From Xylocopa sonorina (lineage: Eukaryota > Arthropoda > Insecta > Hymenoptera > Apidae): DNA of 64,000 nucleotides. The notes under the pieces were generated by a model. That model searched no databases. It had not been told where the DNA came from and was given only the letters and a program-made list of their open reading frames with translations. Numbering within the stretch: the first letter of the stretch is position 1; every line of letters starts with the position of its first letter. Position numbers and translations under genes: made by a program. The stretch covers positions 9,142,001-9,206,000 of the forward strand of contig NC_135195.1 of assembly GCF_050948175.1 (NCBI RefSeq). The letters are read 5' to 3'. Shown here one piece after another: positions 1 to 11,176 of this stretch.

Positions 1-7
1 CTTCGAG
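1..7 (+). CDS. BAG6: Possible last bases of the preceding BAG6 exon
   Basis: Bases 1-7 (CTTCGAG) are followed directly by GTTTGT, an acceptable donor. If used, the intron would be 8-73 (66 bp, ending ACAACAG), and the phase (one base left over) fits the exon at 74, which begins with two bases of a split codon. An in-frame TGA at 58-60 shows that coding cannot simply continue upstream of 74. Only seven bases are available, so this is an inference from phase and splice-site consensus. Confidence 0.3.
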
Positions 8-73
8 GTTTGTATTCAAGAATCAAATCAAATGATAAATGTAAATTTATATAACAGTGAATTATTACAACAG

Positions 74-3000
74 GAAATGGCGACGACAATGCCGAATCAA
101 GGCCGGCAAACAATGAGACTACCGAGGAACAACAACCGGATGCACAACCGCAATCTGAACAACAAGGGTCTACGTCAAATAATGATGGACAACCTAATCG
201 ACGATCACCACCACAGTAAAAATCTTTTCGTATATTTTATAGTTTTCTAGTATAATATTTTGTTGTACATTATTTATAAATTTATTACTATTTGTAGACT
301 TCCCCGACCTCCACAATTGGCAGAGTTACTGGAACTATTACTTCATACTCAATATCGTTTGCGACCTCATTTAGAACGTTACCGTAAACTTATGCATGAT
401 GATCCTGCATTAGCTCCATGGGTAAGTACATAATAGTCTCTTTGGCACTTTCAGTGCGGATAATGCCGCACAGCATCACGAAGAACTCGATCGTCATCGA
501 ACAATCGATCCGTGCGTGAAATAAAGGCTAAAAATTATTGTAATATTGCAATTTATATACCTTTTACATCGTTTTTGCTAACTGATTAAATGGTATGATA
601 CAAATACAAACGTTTGAATTTTGAGAGAAATTTAAGCCATTAATATATTTAGGGACGACGAGTCGTCGAATATCAAGCATTCGTGGATGGTATTAGCGAA
701 TGTTTACACTATATGTCACATGCTTTCCATGCCTTAAGCGACATAATAGTGGATATGAGCCAGCAACCTCCTAGGAATTTGCGATGTAGACCAATTATTA
801 TTCAACACTCGGCCATCTTGCAACCCGGTATACCAATCCAGGTAGAGGTGAGCACAAGTGACTAATAATTTTTTAATTTCGTTCCATATATAATCAAATT
901 TTTTGATTATGTTTTTATCAGGCACATATTAGCTTACACGGTCGTAATGCGAATAATAATAATGGTAACGAAGAAAATGGAGAAACAGGTACAACTGCAC
1001 AGTCAGAAACAAGCGAAGGCAACACTGAAGACTCCAATCAACAAGAATCTGAATCTGATACTCAACAACAGACTGAACAGCAGCAGCAGCAGCAGCCACC
1101 GCAACAACAACCAGAACCGACACAATCTCCATTTGGTATGTGTTCTGGGTTTCGTATGTTGAAAAATGGTAAATTATTTAGATAAGAAAGTCAAAATTAT
1201 GTTACAGGTACAGTATTTAACTTGCCAAATAATGTCGAAGTATTAATGGAAGTCAGTCCTGAAGGTAATATAGACGCTACACCTGCTAGTGAACAAACTC
1301 AAGGTGGTGAAAATAATAATAACAACAATAACAATAATAATAATGCAGGTAAATGCGTATTAAAAGAATTTAAGAATTATGATTGCCTTTTTACAATATA
1401 TATTTTTATGTATTAATCATTCTGCTATCCTCTTAGGAAGAATTGGTGGTACTGCTGGAGCATTTTCCTGGGGTTCAGCTCCTCCGCCTGATTTCATACG
1501 AAATTTAATGCAAGCTTTTGCCGGACACATGGTACAAGGTGGAGGCATTAGTACCACAACAATTACCACCCGAAATCCTCCGACAGTTGGTCAGCAAACT
1601 GTTGCGTCAATGGATAGTGGAAATACAAACGCTGGACAAAGTACACAGGCACGGTATGTTTGTCGTTCTTTTTTTCGTCCAACCTGTATTTTTTATACTC
1701 GCTAACTGTCTATCTTTATATAGTACTTAGTAAATTATTTTATATATATTATTATAGAAGCAACGTTGGTACTCATCCGACAACAGCTACGCAAACTAGA
1801 AGTACATCGCGTCCACATGTGTTTCATCAACAAACTCATCCCTTAGGTGTAGGGATGAGTATAGGACCAGCATTTGATTTCGATCCATTCCTTCCTTGTA
1901 ATTCACATCATGTTCGTCGTACGTCAACTACAACTTCTAGTACTGTTACATCTACGTCGCAAGGAACACGTACAAGCCAGACAAATACCGCCGAAACACA
2001 AACTCAAGCACAAACCGGTATATTTGTTCAAGAAACTATTAAACGAGTATTATTTGTCTGAATTCTTACAGCTTTATCAAAAGAAATTACGTTAAAATTT
2101 ATTATTGTTACCGATTGAGGGCAATTTCAATGCGCACATACACGTATATCGTTATTATTATTATTATTACTATTATTTCAGCTACAACTTCAAGTGCAAC
2201 TAGTAACACCAGCTCTACAAATACTACAGCATCGACGTTACACACGATTCGAAATTATAATTTCATGCATATGCTGCGCTTGATTTTTGGATGCAGTCTT
2301 GATAACATAATGCAGAGGCAAGCTGGTGGGAACACTCAACAAATGGAAATTCTAGGGAATGAGTATGTATATTTTTTAGATAATATATTGAAAGCTATTA
2401 AATAAAAAAATATTAATTTTCACTAAAATAAATATTAACTTTGTTATATTTCATTACTAGAGATGATCCGACTCTAGCGGACTTACTAGAACGCAGAGGT
2501 ATACAAATGAGTCTTTTTACGTCTCAGGATTCAGAAACTGCAGACAATATTCTTGTGAATTTATCTGTAGTACTGGTAAATAAGAGATACTTTTATAAAA
2601 CGTATACTGTCTTGTGAATTAGGATAAAATAATACTAACTTCTTTTCTTTTTAATTTTTTAGCTACAGAATATGACTTTGGAAAGTTTAATAAGGTTACA
2701 ATCTGGCCAGTTAGAACCACTTTCACATCTTAGAAAACCACTACAAGAATTCTTTCGACATTTGTTTCCAAATGTTGACACGGAAACACTTCAGGAACAA
2801 GCTACAGACCAATTGTTATCACAGTTGAGACCACATTTGCAGCGTCTATTTAATAGAGAGGAAAATCTAAGCAGAAACGATTCACGTGTAGATATTTGTG
2901 CTACCGTTGAAGCTTTACTTCGTCGTCATATCAAAGATATATTACAACACTTATTTAATAATGGTCCGTAGCATTGTATATGTAGCATTATGATACGCTA

Positions 3001-4209
3001 AAGTAAGTAAGTTGTAAGGTATTTTTTTGTTTTGTTTTAGACATTGATGATTCTAGATTCGGGCAAGAAATTGTGAATACTATGGATAGTATAGGAAGTC
3101 AATTGTGTGCAGTGCTTCGATATTCTATTCCTAATACATGTGAAGTAGGACTTGGATTAATTGCAAGAAATTTCGTGGTATGTTACGTATCGTACGTAGT
3201 TATGTAAGAAACATTCATATCTTCTGCATTTTATTAATAGAATTTATTTTTTAAATAGGAGGGAATGTTGGATGGTATCGACCTCATGATGCGTATATCC
3301 ATAACGGGTTTGCTTGCTTTCCAATTCGAAACGTACTCTTCACGAGTTATACAACCACCAGATTCAGAAATTCTTCCACTTTTGAAATACAAGGATATAT
3401 CTGTGCAAGCAACAACGGTGCCTTCGGCTGTCACACATCAATCTTCACAAATAAAATCTGAGGCAAGTTGCTTGTTTATAAAATTTTCACCTTTCGACAC
3501 TCAAGCGTTTTCTTTTTATTTCAACGTTTAAATTTGATTACATAGCCTATGGAGACAGAAACGTTCGAGGCATCTTCTTTACCAGAAGATGGTGAAGATA
3601 TTCCAGAAACGTTCCCAGGTCACGAAGCATTACCTTCAGTAAGTATTTTATACCTCTTTATTATTTTTTTGACTGAGCGAAAATTAATTATTAATTTTTA
3701 CAACGAATTCAGAATCCAGAACCAAAGTCATGAATGGTATACGGGTACTTACTGTGAATAACAATCTAACGAAATATTTATTTTAGGATTGGGTACCAAT
3801 AATAGCTCGAGACGGAATAAGGCAACGGCGCCAGTTACAAATGCAGGGAATGCCGAATGGTGGTGTAGCGACATTCAGTGATGCTTACTTAGGTACATTG
3901 CCCACTAAACGGCGCAAGCTTATAGAACAACAAAAGCCACGATTATTAGTGAGTCCTACACCTAATCATTCAGCGATAGCAGCCTCTATGGAACGTTTAG
4001 TGAGAGAGGGTGTAACCCGAGCGAGTGTTGAAGAGGTTGAAGGTGCTGCGGTCGCTGTGGCCGTTGATCCGGGTGTTAGACGTGCATTTGGTCAAGCAAT
4101 CAGAGACTGCTTGAATCCCCACAGATACGGAACGCCAGATTTTCCAGATCCTTTACGTTTCCCAAATGCGACTAAATATTTTTCTGACCAGGATAGGCAA
4201 TCGAAATAA
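74..4209 (+). CDS. BAG6: BAG6 (BAT3/Scythe) large chaperone, 3' part, 14 exons
   Basis: BAG6 is a cytosolic/nuclear chaperone that holds tail-anchored and mislocalised membrane proteins for GET-pathway delivery or for proteasomal degradation. Visible exons: 74-215, 298-421, 653-847, 922-1135, 1208-1348, 1437-1653, 1758-2017, 2182-2362, 2461-2575, 2663-2963, 3041-3177, 3259-3462, 3546-3638, 3787-4209. Phases agree throughout and the stop is TAA at 4207. Exons 298-847 encode the conserved central BAG6 (DUF3538-type) domain, with motifs RLRPHLERYRKLM, FHALSDIIVDMSQQPPRNL and IPIQV. Exons 922-2362 are low-complexity Gln/Asn/Thr-rich sequence where vertebrate BAG6 is proline-rich. The last exon begins DWVPII, then has SDAYLGTLPTKRRK (NLS at 3907-3918), and ends in the BAG-like tail with RFPNATKYF. 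These match my recollection of the human C-terminus. The N-terminal ubiquitin-like domain lies outside the window. Introns are 72-231 bp. Identification is confident; exact exon edges in the low-complexity part are slightly less so. Confidence 0.9.
3463..3545 (+). other. BAG6: GC-AG intron in BAG6
   Basis: The donor is GAG|GCAAGT and the acceptor TTACATAG|CC. The flanking exons 3259-3462 and 3546-3638 are both whole codons (68 and 31) and join as ...KSE-PMETETFE..., which aligns with the PMEV stretch of vertebrate BAG6. The nearest GT alternative (GTTGCT) shifts the frame and meets a TGA within about 50 bases. GC donors are a known minor class of U2 introns and usually have a strong remaining consensus, as here. 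Confidence 0.8.
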
Positions 4210-5440
4210 TAGCCAGCTCGAAACGGTTTGTAAAATGGAAGCAGTTCGCAATGATTTAGAATATTTATAAAGGAGAAATCAGGTAGTGTTTAAAAAAAGG
4301 GGAGAAATTGCAGTGACCAAGAAATAGAATGAAATATATACAAATATATATTCAGAACTGTCATTGCAATCGTGATTGTATATGTCAGCTCAACGTATCA
4401 ACATATGGAATGTTTTCGAATATCACACAAATGAAACGATACGCGAATTATTTAATTTATTTAATGCAAATGCCATGTCTTTTTATAAACTGTCATTGAC
4501 AATTAACAGTGTACATTTTTATGTTCGTAAAAATTGCCGTCGATTGGTTACACTCGCTCTCTCTCCCAGTTTACTCTAAACATTAAGTGACGTCGACACG
4601 ACACCAATATTAAAATACTTCTTTCATATTAAACCGCGTTTTCTGTAGAATTATTGTCATGCAAATGAAATGTATTATTATTAATCAAATGAACACCTGT
4701 GTAGGTATTATACATACGGTAATGTGTATTATCTTATTTGTGACCTATGCATACTATAAGCACTATTTAAGTGTCGTTGATATTAAGATGATACTTTTAA
4801 TATTAATTTTATCCTTTTAATATTGATGATACTACCGGTCGATATCAATTACACTAACTTATAGTCCAATATTCGATGTGAAGAAAAAAAAAAGTATAAT
4901 TAATCCGTGGTGGTATTTAAAAAAAAAGAATGAAAAAATAAAGTTGATTAGAAGGGATTTAATACATCTCACTGTAATCATAAATATACAGGGCTATAGT
5001 TTGTATCATGTAAGATTTGTTGAACAATGCGTTATAAACTTTATCTAAGTAATAATGTCTGTTTGTGATTTATGTACATAATTAATTTCAATTGTGTAAC
5101 GTTGAATAATTCAGAGAAGCAGACTTTATACGAATCAAGGTACTGTACTTTATTTACAATTTTGATAATGTGCATGAGAAATGATTTTAATCATACCGTC
5201 TTGTAAGTGGATTTGATAAGTCTTAAAACTACGGAAAGTGAATGGAATAGCCTAATGTGCAACAGATGAGATGATTTCAAATTACACGTACGTATTAATA
5301 TTAGGGAACGTACAAGAATATTTGATAGAAAATATATAACGTTAATAAAGTAATGGAAGTAATTTTATGCGATGGTGATTTTGATTTTGAAAAGCTGTAT
5401 TGCTTACACCGGGAGAGAGAGAGAGAGAGAGAGAAAACTG
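4210..5440 (+). other. BAG6 3' UTR and AT-rich downstream flank
   Basis: There is no coding sequence here. It is AT-rich and low in CpG, like the BAG6 gene and unlike the sequence after about 5.8 kb. Candidate poly(A) signals are ATTAAA at 4628-4633 and AATAAA at 4937-4942, the latter just after two A-runs. A (GA)n tract at 5413-5434 precedes the palindrome. The true cleavage site cannot be fixed from sequence alone. Confidence 0.5.
5413..5434. repeat. (GA)n microsatellite
   Basis: About 11 GA units abut the left side of the palindromic element that starts at 5441. A CT-rich stretch also follows its right end (around 5776-5785). Confidence 0.9.
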
Positions 5441-5760
5441 CTATAAGGAAGAGCGAGACAGATGTTGTCGACCCTACTTTGGAACCCGTGGCGCCATCTC
5501 TGTGAAAAGTGCTCAAACTGCTCGCACAGCGTTATCGACAGCGAAGTGAACTACCGAAGCACTAGCGTCATCTCTCGGAGAAGAGCTGAAACTAGTCGGT
5601 CATTAGTTTCACTACTTTCTGCAGAGATGGCGCTAGTAGTTCTTGAGTAGTTCACTTCGCTGTCGGTACCGCTGTGCGAGCAGTTTGAGCACTTTTCACA
5701 GAGATGGCGCCAGGTGTTCTTCAGCAAGGTAGGTAACATCTGTCTCACTCTTTCTTATAG
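5441..5760. mobile_element. 320-bp near-perfect palindrome (foldback/MITE-like element)
   Basis: The left arm from 5441 (CTATAAGGAAGAG...) is the reverse complement of the right arm ending at 5760 (...CTCTTTCTTATAG). A 43-bp block at 5489-5531 is a perfect inverted match to 5670-5712 and contains GGCGCCATCTCTG near its start. A second block, at about 5535-5553, pairs with 5647-5665. The pairing continues inward to GAAACTA/TAGTTTC around a loop of about 9 nt at 5595-5603. As a result both strands translate to nearly the same peptide (WRHLCEKCSNCSHS), which is an artefact of symmetry and not a gene. There is no transposase. It is probably a non-autonomous foldback or MITE copy. A transcribed hairpin giving endogenous siRNA is an alternative. 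Confidence 0.7.
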
Positions 5761-7386
5761 CTTCCTTATATATCTTTCTCTCTCTTACCTCTAAAGTGGG
5801 AAATATAAAATAAATTACAATAAAACTATTGAAATATTCCATGAATTGCAATAAAAGCACTGAGATACGCAAGAAGTTACAATAAAACTAGTGAAATATA
5901 GAAGAATATATAGATCACTGTGACAAAGTTGTGTTATCGGGGTAATTGGTTTCAAAATTCGGTGGGATTATTCGATCGTTTCCATGTTTTTGTTGCTATT
6001 ACCATCTATGGTGCGCGTTCCAATTTTTCCGATCGTTCCCGATTTCCTATCAGACCCACCGTTCAGCGTTGCTGTACACATGTTTCACCGACTAACAATA
6101 ACTACTTTTTGCCTGTTCTTGTTCCGTTGAATATTTACGACACGATTTAGTTGGTGACTTCGCGATTTACGAGCCAGCCATAATCGCGGGCATTTTATTC
6201 GGTTGTGCATTATTCCGACAACCGTACTTTTCAGTTCAACGAAAGAGAGAAAAGCATTGTAACGCGTTGATTCGCTGAAACGCACTTGTGACCGCTACTT
6301 GCCGGCCGATAAATGATTGCGACTGGTTTCACTGGAAAGAAACTTTGCAATGTCCGTTGTAACGTTATCTTGGCAAGACCGTAAAAATCGTGGCTAGTTT
6401 TTTTTACAGTTAACGATAAAGTAAAATTTTAATTGCCATATACTTCTCTGCATTCGATATACTTATAAAACGTGAAAATTTACGTAAAATGCCACCAGCG
6501 AGCGTTTCGCAAATAAAGTGGGCATAACGCGATTATGTGCGCGAAACGAGAGGAACGGTATTGATCATTAAGTGCTGAGATTCCGAAGTGCGAGGGGCGA
6601 ATCGAATTGGATCGGATCGGATCGGATCTGAAACGTCGAAAGCATTATACGTCCAACTTTATCGGGGAATAAAAACGTTTTATCGTCGAAATAACGGGTT
6701 AGATTGTTTGGCGATGTTAATTGTTTCTTCGCGATAACCGATCCAATGTAGAAGTTGAACATGTTGAGACGCGATAAATCACTTATCGCGGGCAGGTAAA
6801 CGCAGATAATAAAGTTAACGCTTCCTCGTTGTATTATGAAATCGAACTTGACCATCTCCTTCTGACGTCGAGTGAAAACGGTTAAAAAAATAAAAAAAAG
6901 GATGGTTTAATGATATAGAGTAACGGGGCATTCGAACGATCAAATATGTTGTCAATATTTCAGAGCTATCAGGATTATTATATGCACGTAAAGGACCCTC
7001 GCTATATCTCATATCTCTTATTATCATCAATACTTGTGAGGACCCTGAATATCGACAACAAGTAAACGTCGTTACGTTTAAGATATTCGTCAACCTTAGA
7101 ACATAAACGTTGCATATTCATCATTGTCTCAGAATAAACGTTCATAAATGTTACAAGCCTATCAAACCTTTTTTGCGGCACGATATTAGAAAATTTATTC
7201 TTGCCACTAAAAAGTTGTAGCGCATCAACGGTCGTGTACAGAAAATTGATGATTCAGAGAGCCGAAGACTGGTCTTGATCGAAGTATACGTAGTCTACAC
7301 GATAATTGATCGCGCGATAAGACGAAATCTGTAGAAGAAACGAATTTGGTCTTGGAGGGTGTTACGAAAAAAAAGAGTAAACCAGG

Positions 7387-7411
7387 GAGAGAGAGAGAGA
7401 GAGAGAGAGAG
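7387..7411. repeat. (GA)n microsatellite
   Basis: An uninterrupted GA dinucleotide run of about 12 units in intergenic DNA. Confidence 0.9.
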
Positions 7412-7866
7412 TAGGATGATTTAATGGCAGGGGTGGACGGGTCGTTCGCACCAACCCTTCTTGTATTTAGCAGAAGGAAAAGAAGCAACGAAAGAAAAAT
7501 GAATTTCCTTTCCTCTACTAGTTGCCACTCTCTAATAGGCGCTCGTTAATATTGCGAGTACCACTCTTGAATATCGAAGAGAGGTTTCTACCCTTCTTTT
7601 TTTGGGGAGGAGGGGTGGGGTATTTTACCATTTCTCCTCACCGCCCTTACGCGGCCATCGCTCGATCTCGTTCCCGCGAACACCAGGAGGATCGTTTCTC
7701 TTTTTCGCTTTCGCCGCAACGCGAGCGTTCGTCGGATTAAGGCATAATGAAATTACGAGGGTCACGTCATTTTATAAAACGATCGTTAAAGCGTCGAGAG
7801 TGTTCGCTCGCCGTGGCTCTCGTCGAAATGACACCGCATTGAAAACGATCGATCGAAATCTCTAGC

Positions 7867-7885
7867 GAGAGAGAGAGAGAGAGAG
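7867..7885. repeat. (GA)n microsatellite
   Basis: An uninterrupted GA run of about nine units, followed by a purine-rich stretch up to about 7980. Confidence 0.9.
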
Positions 7886-8273
7886 CAGCTCGGGGCGATG
7901 GGGGAACGAGGAAAAGGAACAGAGCTGGGAGGGGGAAAAGTGAATTTCCGTGGAAAGAAAAAAAGGAGGAAAGAAAGGGGATAAGTGGAATTTTATGTAC
8001 AACACCGGCACGCTAATAAATCGGGCCTGGCTATAAAATCGATTATTAATTTAATCCGGACATTTTGACGAAATGTATTGGAATCCGCTGAAATATTAGG
8101 GCCAAAACGATGTACATTGACTTAGGTTGTTATGAACGGCTGTCATAAGCGCACACGGAATTTTATGAACATGCACGGCTGTTAACATTCCATGTGCCAA
8201 AATTCATTATAATTTATTGATACGTCAAATATATCCGCAATTCTCTCGCCCGTTCGCTGCTCTTCAAAATAAC

Positions 8274-8319
8274 GAGAGAGAGGGAGAGAGGGAGAGAGAG
8301 AGAGGGGGAGAGAGAGAGA
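8274..8319. repeat. Imperfect (GA)n microsatellite
   Basis: GAGA runs interrupted by GGG steps over about 46 bases. Confidence 0.9.
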
Positions 8320-8962
8320 TATCGTGCACGTATGCACGCGCGCATACATATCGACCCGGTATGTTTCAGTTTTCCTTTCGTTTTATTTTCAATCGTTCAT
8401 ATACCGTTTCCGCGCATCCTCGCCGACCGTGTCGATTTTTCGCGATTCCGTCAATGAGCGCGCGAGGTCGCCGAAATGGGCTGTCCGCATGTCGCCGCAT
8501 TCGTAAATACACCCGTAACGATATAATTGGACGCGTCGCCGGCGTGTATTAGTTATACACGTATCCGGCGCCAGCGTGTCGCAATTGTTCTCAGGCTTTG
8601 GTAATACTATTTTTCGACATTATCCAATACGAACCGTCTGGCTAGAAAGCTCGTCTTTTTTAATCGATCGATACGGATATTTTCGACCAGCGCGATAAAT
8701 GCAGTAAGATCGATAGGACGGATCCAGTTAGTATCGGTACATAGTTTGGAAAAACAGTCGAGAAGCATAGAAACTTTTTCACGGGAGGGATAACACCTTC
8801 GTTGCACTTGTCAACGAAACGGTTGAGCTACCAGGAACGATATCGTCGAATGGACCTCCGGCTGCTCGTTGTCGCGGCTAGGAACAAGAGGATTTTTCGG
8901 AGTCTGGGAGCGAAAGGCGTTGGTATTAATTGGCTGGACTCGTCCGTGTGGAGTGGGAACGG

Positions 8963-9004
8963 CACTACTACCACCACTACTACCACCACTACTACCACCA
9001 CTAC
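8963..9004. repeat. 12-bp minisatellite (ACTACTACCACC)
   Basis: About 3.5 copies of a 12-base unit. In one frame it reads as a poly-Thr tract inside the 252-codon open frame 8802-9560, and in another as a His/Tyr repeat. Repeat expansion, not selection, may explain why several frames are open here. Confidence 0.85.
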
Positions 9005-10040
9005 GAAGGTAGTAGAGAGCGACGACTATCACCAGCAGCAACCGACCAACCCTCTACCTCTACCATCACCGACTCAGGAACGCTTATTCTCTGGCGTTGG
9101 AACATTTTTCGTGGTCCGTGCCACGGAAATGTTCGTTCATTTGGTGACCGTCCCTGCTGGGGCTCCTCTTTCTTCTTTCTTCGGCGACCCCTGGGGTCGT
9201 AGCCGTACCCTAGCTACGGAACTCGAGGAGACCAGCGGGAGTATAGAGGTCCGCGCTCTCGGTTGTAGCTTTGTCTATACACACGTATACCGGCACGTAG
9301 AAAGGCATAATAAAGGTCGGAGGGGGGAAAACAGTCCGCGCGGAGTTAACGACTGGCTGTCAACGGGATCCATATGGAAGCCAGTTGGCCGGAGTTACTA
9401 CGCTCTTCCGGCAGGATTGGCCTTTTTCGTTCCCGATTACGCCTCTTTATTCGCCCACTGGGCGTCGCCAGGGATTTTTCTCCGCGCAGGTTGGCTGCAG
9501 CGGCCTGTTCGCCTCTGTTATAGGCCGACGCGGTGGTTTTTCGCCATTGCGAAAGCGTAACGTCGAGTCCGCGCGGACTAAACCGAGGCCGAGGTTAAGA
9601 CGCCTTGGCAATCAAGTAGAACCTCGGGCAAGCAGGGGCGGTTATGGGTGGTTATCGGAAGGGGGTGCACCAGTCGTACCGGTATAGAGAAAGAGAGGAT
9701 GTATACGAAGGCGGCCATATTTAGAGAAGGAAATCAGTGAAGAGCATTTCGCGCCGTGTACCGTGTTCGACCGTCTGTCCTTATCTCGCCTACGATACGC
9801 TCTCTCCATCCCTACATTTTCTTTTCTCTTGCTCGTCCTCCTTCCTCCTTCTGCTCTCCTCTACGTACCGCGCCCGTCTGCGCCCGTTCAATTTTGACGG
9901 ATGAAAAGTAACCGAGGTCGTCAGAAGCGGCCGAGGTTTCCTCTCGCCGATGGAGAATTATGGTTTTGCGGCGACGAAGGCGTCTACGGCGATCATCGGC
10001 ACGCTAAAAGACGAATCGAAACGTTGTTCCACGCCGCGCA

Positions 10041-10065
10041 CTCTCTCTCTCTCTCTCTCTCTCTC
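10041..10065. repeat. (CT)n microsatellite
   Basis: An uninterrupted CT run of about 12 units. Confidence 0.9.
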
Positions 10066-10652
10066 ACCTTATTCCCCTTTCACCGCGCGGTAGTGACGTC
10101 CTTTTAGCACGCGCGTTACTCGTGGTACTTTACGCACTCCAAAGAACTCGTCGCTTCGTATCTTCTCGTCTCGACGATCAGTTTTTATGGCCAGAGGGAG
10201 AGAACGGTTCACGGTGTTTGTTATTAACCGGAGTGTAGAGGGCTGCGACGTACCGGAGAAACTCCGTCCTCGTAAATAGACCGGCGCTGATCGGGAAACT
10301 ATTGTCGCCTATTCGATTCGATGCTGAGACAGAAGCGTGCTTCATGATTTTCCATCGGCTATACACACCCGGCGACTTATCTGCGACGTTCCCTTGCGCT
10401 TGTATCGCGCAGTTCGCCGTCGCGTGTTCCCAACCTACGAAGAATCACCCTCTTTGCTAACCGCAGTCTCCGCAGGGACGTGTGCGCGTACACACGTACA
10501 CGCGAGCGTATTCGTGACGAGCGTGCAATGGCGTAGAAATTAAAACTATTACGCTATTCGCGTAGGAACCGTATTTGCTTAAGCTCACGCGATCCGGCTA
10601 TCGTTAATTCAACGAAAAATTGTACCACTTTACGTTGCACCGAATTTTATGC

Positions 10653-10708
10653 CGATCGATATCTATCGCGAATTTTATATCGATCGAACGCGAACGTTCG
10701 ATCGATAT
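10653..10708. repeat. Cluster of inverted repeats built on CGATCGATAT
   Basis: Positions 10677-10690 (ATATCGATCGAACG) and 10695-10708 (CGTTCGATCGATAT) are perfect 14-bp inverted repeats around the 4-base loop CGAA. A third copy, CGATCGATAT at 10653-10662, can pair with 10677-10686. No ORF is involved. It could be a protein-binding palindrome or a cruciform/hairpin. Self-complementary CGATCG words are common in this CpG-rich DNA, so chance is not excluded. Confidence 0.6.
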
Positions 10709-10928
10709 CCATCGAGCAGTCGTACATCAACCGTAACTCGGTCTAAGATTAGTTTTACGATTTTGTCCCTCGAGTGCAGCAGGATAACGGGGAAGGAATG
10801 GGCCATTTCTAAACGTGCAAACGCCCCGCTGCACGCGTCAATGCGCTCGCGTATATGTATAACCTCGAATCGGAGCGATCATTCGAGCTAGGCAGCGACA
10901 GAGCTTTTCAAGCGGTTTTTTGTAGTCG

Positions 10929-10930
<2 letters not shown>

Positions 10931-10968
<38 letters not shown>

Positions 10969-10976
10969 CGCCGCCG
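10931..10976. repeat. (GAC)n then (CCG)n trinucleotide repeat
   Basis: About 12 units of GAC/CGA pass into a short CCG run. There is no credible reading frame around it. Confidence 0.9.
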
Positions 10977-11153
10977 GTGCTATATGTAGTTGGGTGGGTT
11001 GGTGTCGTCGACGAGCGCGAAACGTTGCTCGAAGCTCAAGAGCTTTTTCTGCATCGCGCCTTCACGGTATGTAATGTCATTTCTCTTCGCCTCGGTGCTG
11101 TGACGAAAACACTCTACCCGATTTCTCTCACCGTTCCTTCCTCTCCCTTCTTC

Positions 11154-11176
11154 TTTTTTTTTTTTTTTTTTTTTTT
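11154..11176. repeat. Poly-T tract (T23)
   Basis: A homopolymer of 23 T after a pyrimidine-rich lead-in. No LINE or SINE body is recognisable next to it. Confidence 0.85.

Noticed and set aside
5462..5748. Two open frames on opposite strands sharing WRHLCEKCSNCSH
   Set aside because: The similarity is forced by the palindrome, so it is not evidence of coding.
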